In this document: in pieces, positions 57,427 through 64,000 of the stretch
Layout of the letters: every line of letters begins with the position of its first letter
Numbering within the stretch: the first letter of the stretch is position 1
Origin: Bostrychus sinensis
Lineage: Eukaryota > Chordata > Actinopteri > Gobiiformes > Eleotridae
NCBI GenBank assembly: GCA_020698575.1
Contig: CM036239.1
Location: 48,945,763 to 49,009,762, forward strand
Reading direction: 5' to 3'
Length of the DNA: 64,000 bases
The notes under the pieces: generated by a model
Database searches by the model: none
Told to the model about the DNA's origin: nothing
What the model saw: the letters and a program-made list of their open reading frames with translations, nothing else
Translations under genes and position numbers: made by a program

Positions 57427-58825
57427 TAAGTTGTAATGTGTGCCCTATTAGTGGATATTGTGGCAGACACTATGGGGTCTCCAACCTTTTTTCCCTCATG
57501 AGAGCTACTTTTATAAAATGAAAATGTCAGAGAGCTATTTATTTATTCATCTTCTTCCACTCATTCCCTCAAAGGGTCACAGGCACTGGAGCCTCTTCCA
57601 AAAACTATGGGCGAGGAGGGGTACACCCTGAACAGTGGGCAGTCAGTCGCAGGGCGAACACTTTCAACTCAAAGAAAATGAATGTTGTTCCCCCTGAACA
57701 TTTACAAAATGTCGGTGTCTGCAGCTCACAATTTACATTAAAATAGCAAAAATATTCAGTTTCTCCTGTTTACTTTAAAAAACAAAACTCTTTCACCTAA
57801 TCTTAAAATCTCACCTAATCTAAATAATAAGCAACAAAGGAGCCGGGCACCCAGGAATTTGATTGGATACATGCACAAGTTGGTTTGCCAATAGTCAAAT
57901 GATAAATTAAATTTGTCTAATCAAACTTATGTAGAATTCATAAAACCTTTGCTCTCCTCTCCGTCTCTTAACTTCCACATTGTGCAGAGGTGTTGTGACG
58001 TCAGCGTGTGAGATAAGTGTCTATAGTGTCCATCACAAAATAGTGTTTTGGAGCTAATTTTAGTAGAAGCATTAGAAGCAGTGCTGGAGAAATGAACTTG
58101 CCTTGCCTAAAGCCCATCTTGCATTTGTGAAATCTGTTATAAATGAAAGGTTAAGAAAGTTTAGTTCTTTTAAATGTGCAGTGTGTAGTATTTATGGCTA
58201 GTTAACATAGCACATTGAGTTTTTGAGGTCAGCTCCTGAGAAACAAAGGCGAGTGACCTCTGTGATGAAATTGATAATAGTCTATAATTATTCATTTTGT
58301 TATGGTCTATAATTTAAATCATTCATAAATGTTAATGGGAACCACTACAGCAAAAATAAAAAATAAAATAAACATTCTGAGCATATAACTCCCCCTTTTT
58401 TTTTTTTTTTTTTTGGTTTTAGGATGATATAAACTCCTGATGATTGTGACGCACCATGTACGTCACTTTGATCTGGAGCAGAGAATGCTATAAGGGGGTC
58501 CTTGGGATTTTTTCTCTCCTGTAAGGGGTCCCTGGCCCCAAAAAGCTTTAGAACCCCTGCCTTAGATCTTGCAAGTTAGGCAAGGTTGGCGAAGATGCTC
58601 TTGTGCATCCTGTGTGAATAACCAGTTGGCGAGGGGCTGATGGCGTGGATCGCTGCAGCCTTGCAGATGGAAAACAGCCCATGTCATGATACCAGTCATC
58701 AGAGTACAAATACAATAATGCAATGTTTCAGTCTTTTAGTGTACAAAACAAAATTGTCCTTGGTACATTCAAAAGTTTACAGTTTCATTCTTAAAATAAA
58801 TGAGTGACATATTAAGGAGTGGGAG
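57427..58825. other. Unannotated sequence with isolated hAT-like ends
   Basis: 'ggggtctccaaccttttttc' near 57475 and 'ttagaacccctgcc' near 58549 look like hAT termini of opposite polarity about 1.1 kb apart; I could not verify a duplication. No exon recognised. Confidence 0.35.
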
Positions 58826-59140
58826 TGCACTGTGGCAGAGTGGTTTGCACTCTTGCTTTTCATTATGTTTTTTTTTAGGAGTTTTTCCTTACCGAGAAGG
58901 AGGGTCGAAGGACAGGAGTGTCCTAGGTCTGTTTAGTGTAGTTATTGTTTTTGTTGTCTGATTGTGTGTTTATGTTTGATCAACTGTTGTGAAGCCCTTT
59001 GAGGCGACTTTTGTTGTGATACTGGGCTATACAAATAAACCTGAATTGAATTGAATTGAATTAACAAGGTTGTAGGTTCGATCTCTGAATTCAATGACTA
59101 CAATCTGGGTGGAGTCTCCTTGTCCTCCCTGTAATTTATT
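58826..59140 (+). repeat. tRNA-like repeat interrupted by an L2 tail
   Basis: 58826-58866 ('gtgcactgtggcagagtggt') and 59065-59140 ('aaggttgtaggttcgatctc', with GGTTCGATCTC as box B) are the two halves of the tRNA-like repeat. The L2 3' end lies exactly between box A and box B regions. Confidence 0.65.
58867..59062 (+). mobile_element. L2-type LINE, 3' terminal fragment
   Basis: Starts in 'aggagtttttccttaccgag', continues to 'ggcgacttttgttgtgatac' and ends in a TGAAT-type microsatellite tail (GAATTGAATTGAATT), the usual L2 3' end. About 196 bp, 5'-truncated. Confidence 0.8.
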
Positions 59141-60156
59141 TTACTGTTTTCATTGTTTGGAAATTCCTTTAATTTATATGTTGTTTATATGTTTTTTAAA
59201 TGTATTTAATGATTTTTATGATGTCTGATTATATCAACATTAAAACATAAATTACATTTTATGTTCACATCAGCACTTAAGTTTTTTTTTTTTTTTCTCC
59301 CCAAATACTTTTTTACTTTTACCCAAGTAATTATTTGGACTACTTTTTACTTCAACTTGAGTGTAATTTCTGGCTCCTCTACCCGCCCTTGGCTATTACT
59401 TATCACTCTATAACAGCAATGTCAATCCCTTATTAACTCAGGTCTGAAGTGCAAATAGATTCATTTCCTCTCCTGTGCCCAATATAAATGCACTCATTTC
59501 CTGCTTATCCATAATTTAATGCTAAAAGAATGTAATAAATGTGTGGGTAGTAGCTGAATGAATGCTCCCTACCCCGTGAGGACATTAGAAAAGAATTCCT
59601 ACTGTTAGTTAATTAGTTTTATTAATGAGAGTTTTATATGTATATGTAACTCAACATACTGACTGTGACTGTGCCCATTCATATTTTAGATAGAGAGCTA
59701 ATGACTGTGCTTTACTGATTACTTATTCTGTCTCATTCCTGCAACTAATTGGCGATTGATCAAAAAGTCTATATTTTCAGTGCAAGCATGTTTCAATGGG
59801 GGCACATTACTGTTAAGAAGTCTGCAGCTTTTCAATGTCTGCAAGGCTTTATTATTCTGATCTTGTAGTAGAAGGGATGGTGCATGGTCAAACTGCTTAA
59901 TTTCACACCATTAAATGAGGCTCATCAGTCCAGACAGTGACGTCTGTTCTCAGCTGACTGGAGTGGCTCTTGTTTTTTTTTTTTGTTTTTTTTTTTTTGT
60001 TTGCTTTGTTTTGTTTTAGTTGCTTAACATTAAGTCATCGCTGAATCATTTATAACATTATGACCACCTGCCTAATATCCAGTGGCATTCACAACAAACT
60101 GTAATGTACAGTGTATTCTGACATTCTTATATCAGCACTATTAGGATTGTTCATTT
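59141..60156. other. Unannotated AT-rich sequence
   Basis: Poly(T) tracts at 59283-59296 and 59970-60000. No gene recognised. Confidence 0.4.
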
Positions 60157-60160
60157 TGGG

Positions 60161-60713
60161 TGTAAGCATCAAAGAGGACGATGATTCAGAAGTATAATCA
60201 AGTCAGAAGGTTTATTTTAGTATCACACAGGTAAGGTAACAACAGCAGGCCCCGCTGAAAGGGATAGAGTGAGCAAGCTGCCCAAAAAGGAGTGATCACA
60301 GTTTTTATACTATGTATGACAATGTATGACGATTTCTGCATATCATTAAAATGTATTCTTCAAGAAACTCCAGTGCCTCGACCAGGCCAGAGTTCTCATT
60401 ACTGCAGTGCATAATCTTCGTTATCTTCAGGAGCATCCCACGCAACGGCAGGGCCATGGGAGCCCCCACCTGTAACCTTGAGTTTCCTAACTTTGTAACC
60501 AGCTCATTATTGTGCACTTTTGCAAATGCACAATGTACGTAATCGCAGAGTGACCTTTTGAGTGAAAGGAGAAAAACATCCTTTAGAATCAAAGCATTCT
60601 TAGTACTATTGAAGCGTTTATTAACCTTAGCAGTAGTACATCAAAATATAGTTTAGTGGTAATACGCAAAGCCATATGTAGAAATATTCAACAGCACAAA
60701 GGGCTTCAGCACA
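60161..60713 (-). mobile_element. Solo LTR of an endogenous retrovirus-like element
   Basis: 553 bp with TG..CA ends (minus strand TGTGCTG to GCTTACA) and TGGG duplications at 60157-60160 and 60714-60717. On the minus strand there is a TATAAAAA box near 60308 and an AATAAA signal at 60211-60216, in the right order for U3-R-U5. No retroviral gene or second LTR lies nearby, so the internal part was lost, probably by LTR-LTR recombination. The 95-aa ORF inside is not a gene. Confidence 0.6.
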
Positions 60714-60717
60714 TGGG

Positions 60718-61887
60718 CCAGCTTTCGGTGTCCACTTGCGTCTGTCCAATTTGGCCTTGTCAAACTAGCTCAAATCCTTATCCGTTTGCCCATTTTTCCT
60801 GCTTTTAACACATCAACTTCACCTGCTGCCTAATATAGCCCACACATTAACACATGCAGAGAAAATCGGTGTTATTCATTTTATCTGTTAGTGGTCATAA
60901 CGCTATGCCTGATTGGCGTATGTTGAAAAATAAATCATGTTTGAGGATACATCAAATATATTTTCAAAAAAGTCTAACAAGGATCTGGACAAAGTTTAGT
61001 TTTATAGAGTTTATCAGCTCTGAGCAGACAGTCTTTTATTCTTCACAGAGGCAGTGGTTAAACCAGATGAGATTCAGGGTAATTAACAGCTGAATGGCCA
61101 AAGTCAGAGAGAGGGTCTGTGGTCTATTGTTAGTGAAACTCTTTGTGCCTAGCATTGAGTTGTACACTGGTGGATGATTAAACTTTCTCTCTTTCTCATT
61201 TTAACAAAAACTGTCTTCTTTACACCCTCAGATTCCAATCACTCTCTTTGGCTACAATCCAGACATCACTGACCTCAGAGGAGTGCCCATATCTCTGAGA
61301 TGGAGATAAACTTCAGGGTCCATTTATACACAACAACACTGGCCAGGAGAACGCAACAGTCATGCTGCCTCCAATTTGCATTTACACAAAAATGCTCAAG
61401 CGTAAAAAAAACTAACAAAAAAAAAAAAGAAAAAAGAATGAGAATGAGTAAAGTGTAGTCCCCATATTTGTCCAACAAACAGTGCTGTGGGCCCCGAGAA
61501 TGCTCTACACCACACAGTGAGAAATCATAGTTCCGGTCTGCATCTTGTGATCGTGGGTCAGCTGACATACTGTTGGCAGACAGTTTATTACTGTTCAGAT
61601 TGGGGCTTGGGGGCTACGTCATTGTTTTCAGTGAGTCACAGTTTTTCACAGTTTACAAAGAGTGGAGTGGCTCCCACTGTGAGACCAAAACACCTCCTCC
61701 AGCATCTTCAAACAATTTCAGATTCGGAAAACGCAAACCCCTGTCCTCCTGTAAACGAAAGGTCAAACTGCAATTAAACCTTTGCAGATTTTGCAAAGTG
61801 TGTTTTCGTCGAAACGGCCTCTTAGACTGTGGATTATTTGACTTATGTTTCCTTTATGCAGATCCTGTGCATTCTGCGATACAGGGG
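60718..61887. other. Unannotated sequence
   Basis: ORFs of 96-107 aa at 61275-61896 have no domain and no convincing splice context. No gene called. Confidence 0.4.
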
Positions 61888-62620
61888 TTCAATTGAATTT
61901 AATGTTATTTACAGCTCAATAGCACAACAGCTGCTTCAGAGGGCTTTACATCATAATTTAAATAAACTGGCAAATGCTGTCCCAGTACACCCCTGTCCTT
62001 AGACCCTCCTTCTAGGTAAAAAAAAAAAAAAAAAAAAAACTCAGGACACATGAAATTTATGTGTTAACTTAGGTTCAGGAGCAGGGCCACGCCTCAACTT
62101 ATCTCACTCACTACCTTCACCTCAACTCCACCTCAGCCACACCTTTACTCCACCTTAACCACACCTCTAATTTTCCCAGAAGCCCTTCTTATACCCACCT
62201 AGAGTCAGTCAACACTGTTTGTCTCTGCTCTCTTGACCCCACCCACCCTTCCCCTTCATAACTCTTGTGTATTCTTTTGCAGCTTCCTCACTCCAGCAAC
62301 TAGACCTGGGGGGGTCCCTATTTGTCTGGGCGTACCGCCTGAGACGGAACCCCCACACTGAGTCTCTTCCAACCCAGCCATCACCTAAAACATTTCATCT
62401 AACACACTTTCATTAAACACTTAAATTCTATGTCACTGTTGTGGCGTGGTCCGTGCTAGTGAAGTGACCCATGGATATAGTCCATGTGCTAGTTGAAGTC
62501 TGTACAGAAGCACTTCATCCAGACAGGTGAGTGGAGGTAGGGTAGGCATCCAGAGAGAGTCCATAGGTTGGGACAGGGGCACCAATGGGGTCCGCTAAGG
62601 TCCTGTTGTTTGGTCTCCCC
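61888..62620 (-). mobile_element. L2-type 3' region, split by an LTR-like insertion
   Basis: 61888-62040 (inverted tail 'ttcaattgaatt', 'cccttagaccctccttctagg') and about 62480-62620 ('cttcatccagacaggtgagtgg', 'gggacaggggcaccaatggg') match the L2 3' UTR around 11841-12170 in order. About 62045-62475 between them is unrelated: it has a TATA-like 'cttatacccac', a 'cattaaacac' signal and resembles a retroelement LTR. Its ends are not defined. Confidence 0.5.
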
Positions 62621-62989
62621 AATATACAGATAACAGCATTCTTCACTTATTAATGTTTAATTCTTGAGTAATAAGCTCATGTAAATTAAACATTAAACAT
62701 TCATGTTCCTTCAGTGTATAAGCTGTCTATTCCTTAAAATGATGGTAATTCCATATTTGCTGATGATTACTTATTATATTATTGTGCTGTTCTTTTGAAA
62801 TTATACACTTCTGAAAACATAGCACTTATTAATGCGTTCCATTTGGTTCAGCTGTATATACAAGTGTTTGCACACTACTTCTTTCATCTCTAAATAACAA
62901 GTGAAAATCATGTAAAACAAGGTCTTTGCTAATTATCAGGTTAATCAAATGCTACAATAATAAAAGTCTGTGTCTCTCTGAGTTAATTT

Positions 62990-63400
62990 TCCACAGCGAG
63001 GAGACAGCCTGTGCACAAACGAGCGTGAAGGTCAGACAATGAGCCGTGAGATCATTTGTAATCAAACGCTAATAATAGCAGCATAATGAAGTATTATTGA
63101 ACTCCACAGAGTACTGGGAGACAATCTGCAAGGACAGAAGTAATTCAGCTCCACAATACCTCAGGCTTTTGTGTGTGTTATTAGCGCTGCGGCTCCTCGT
63201 TCCTCCTCTCCTATAGTCAGAGCATCAGTTCATGTTTGTTGTAATGTTTGCAAAGTGCCACTCGGTGTCAACTTCAAACGTCTGGGCCTCCGCGTTCCGA
63301 AGGCCAGCTGCGGATATAAATATGTAAAGGATTTTCTGATGCAAATGAAGGAGAGATAAAAGGACGGCGCGCGCACAAAGACGGGCTGACTGCGAGGAGT
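62990..63400 (+). promoter_or_regulatory. Repeat-free block with octamer motif, possible enhancer
   Basis: An ATGCAAAT octamer at 63339-63346, GATAAA at 63355, and AT-rich homeodomain-like cores near 63063-63100 lie in sequence that shows no repeat structure. Next to it is GCGCGC-rich DNA (63366-63375). The 138-aa minus ORF and 62-aa plus ORF here have no domains. Regulatory function is a guess from composition. Confidence 0.25.
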
Positions 63401-64000
63401 TAGTCAGTGAACTGTCTACTGTAGTCACTCTGACATGTTGTGTAACTAGTGTGTCTTTGCCTTGAGCGCAGATAGACCTTCCAACAATATCACAGACAAA
63501 TAAAGGAATGTAACTGTTGTGTTTAGAGAAATAAGACATTTTATCATTAAGGAAATACCACTTGCTATTGGTCATGTTTTGTTGGACTTTGTTTGTCTTT
63601 ATGGAATGGGTGCTGCCAAAAAATTCTAAGATAGGTAGCAAGTATTAAACCTAGCAAGTGTAGGGTCATGCTTTTATTATATAGCATATTAGGAATGAGC
63701 TGTGATGATATGAGACGAGATGTTTAAATTACATTTGACTACCCAATTCACCAAAGCACAGGACAAATCACCGTGTTTATGATTTTGGTGGAACGTGTAT
63801 TTAGTAGTCACTGTTAGTTACTTTACTTAAGTACAGTTTTCCTGTGTCTGTACTTGAGTAAATTTTACAAGGAGTATTTTTTCTTAACTACATTACTGAG
63901 AAAGTTTCTGTACTTTTTACTCCAATGCATTTCTGAGTTGGTTAAAAGTAAAAAGTATTTTCAGTTTTGGTTTAAAATCATGTGTTTTTGTCATGGCCTC
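63401..64000. other. Unannotated sequence to the right edge
   Basis: 63815-63930 resembles the interior of the GCAGAGGTGGGT MITE family. No gene recognised. Confidence 0.4.

Noticed and set aside
61573..61896. 107-aa ORF with a Cys/Lys/Arg-rich tail resembling a zinc finger
   Set aside because: The cysteine spacing does not fit a known finger, and there is no splice or promoter context.
1..64000. A new multi-gene biological system
   Set aside because: Only one host gene is present. The rest is explained by transposable elements, tandem repeats and unannotated intronic or intergenic DNA.

Overview
The window looks like AT-rich, mostly non-coding vertebrate nuclear DNA, almost certainly from a teleost fish. 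The evidence is GT-AG introns, one vertebrate neural adhesion gene, and a dense layer of fish-type repeats: hAT, Harbinger, Tc1 and TTAA-type DNA transposons, L2-like LINEs, a Penelope-like element, Deu-domain SINEs with a 5S rRNA head, and a solo LTR. There is no bacterial or phage organisation. All identifications come from reading the sequence and remembered family features; no database was searched.

One host gene is well supported. It lies on the + strand and encodes an AMIGO-family LRR/Ig transmembrane protein. Its coding sequence is in two exons, 41981-42926 and 45034-45569, joined in phase 1 to give 493 residues. A 3' splice site at 41927-41928 lies 52 bases before the start codon, so there is at least one 5' UTR exon upstream; the best candidate is the CpG-rich block ending at a GTGAGC donor at 33599. 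An ATTAAA poly(A) signal candidate follows at 45736.

Layout. 1-0.5 kb: 21-bp minisatellite. 1.3-6.3 kb: inverted-repeat elements, a Tc1 remnant and a Deu-SINE split by a short hAT. 7.0-8.3 kb: broken three-exon Harbinger-like transposase, cut off by a LINE 3' fragment. 9.7-10.2 kb: Harbinger MITE. 10.9-11.5 kb: Penelope-like GIY-YIG remnant. 11.76-14.45 kb: hAT element carrying an L2 fragment. 15.5-19.4 kb: promoter-like modules, a 900-bp 12-mer array and a nested pair of elements. 22-33 kb: dispersed repeats, a hAT with a perfect target-site duplication, and long-TIR elements. 33.3-45.8 kb: the AMIGO gene, its introns full of insertions. 45.86-49.0 kb: two hAT elements, one with a 22-unit minisatellite and one with a 5S-Deu SINE inside. 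51-56 kb: TTAA-type and Harbinger elements, including a Harbinger MITE nested in another element. 57-62.6 kb: small MITEs, nested L2 tails, a solo LTR. 63.0-63.4 kb: repeat-free sequence with an octamer motif.

I did not find a new multi-gene system. The more unusual points are the coding intron splitting the Ig domain of the AMIGO gene, the nested transposons whose order can be read from their target duplications, a hAT hosting an expanded two-length minisatellite, and a short-TIR element family with a 9-bp target duplication.
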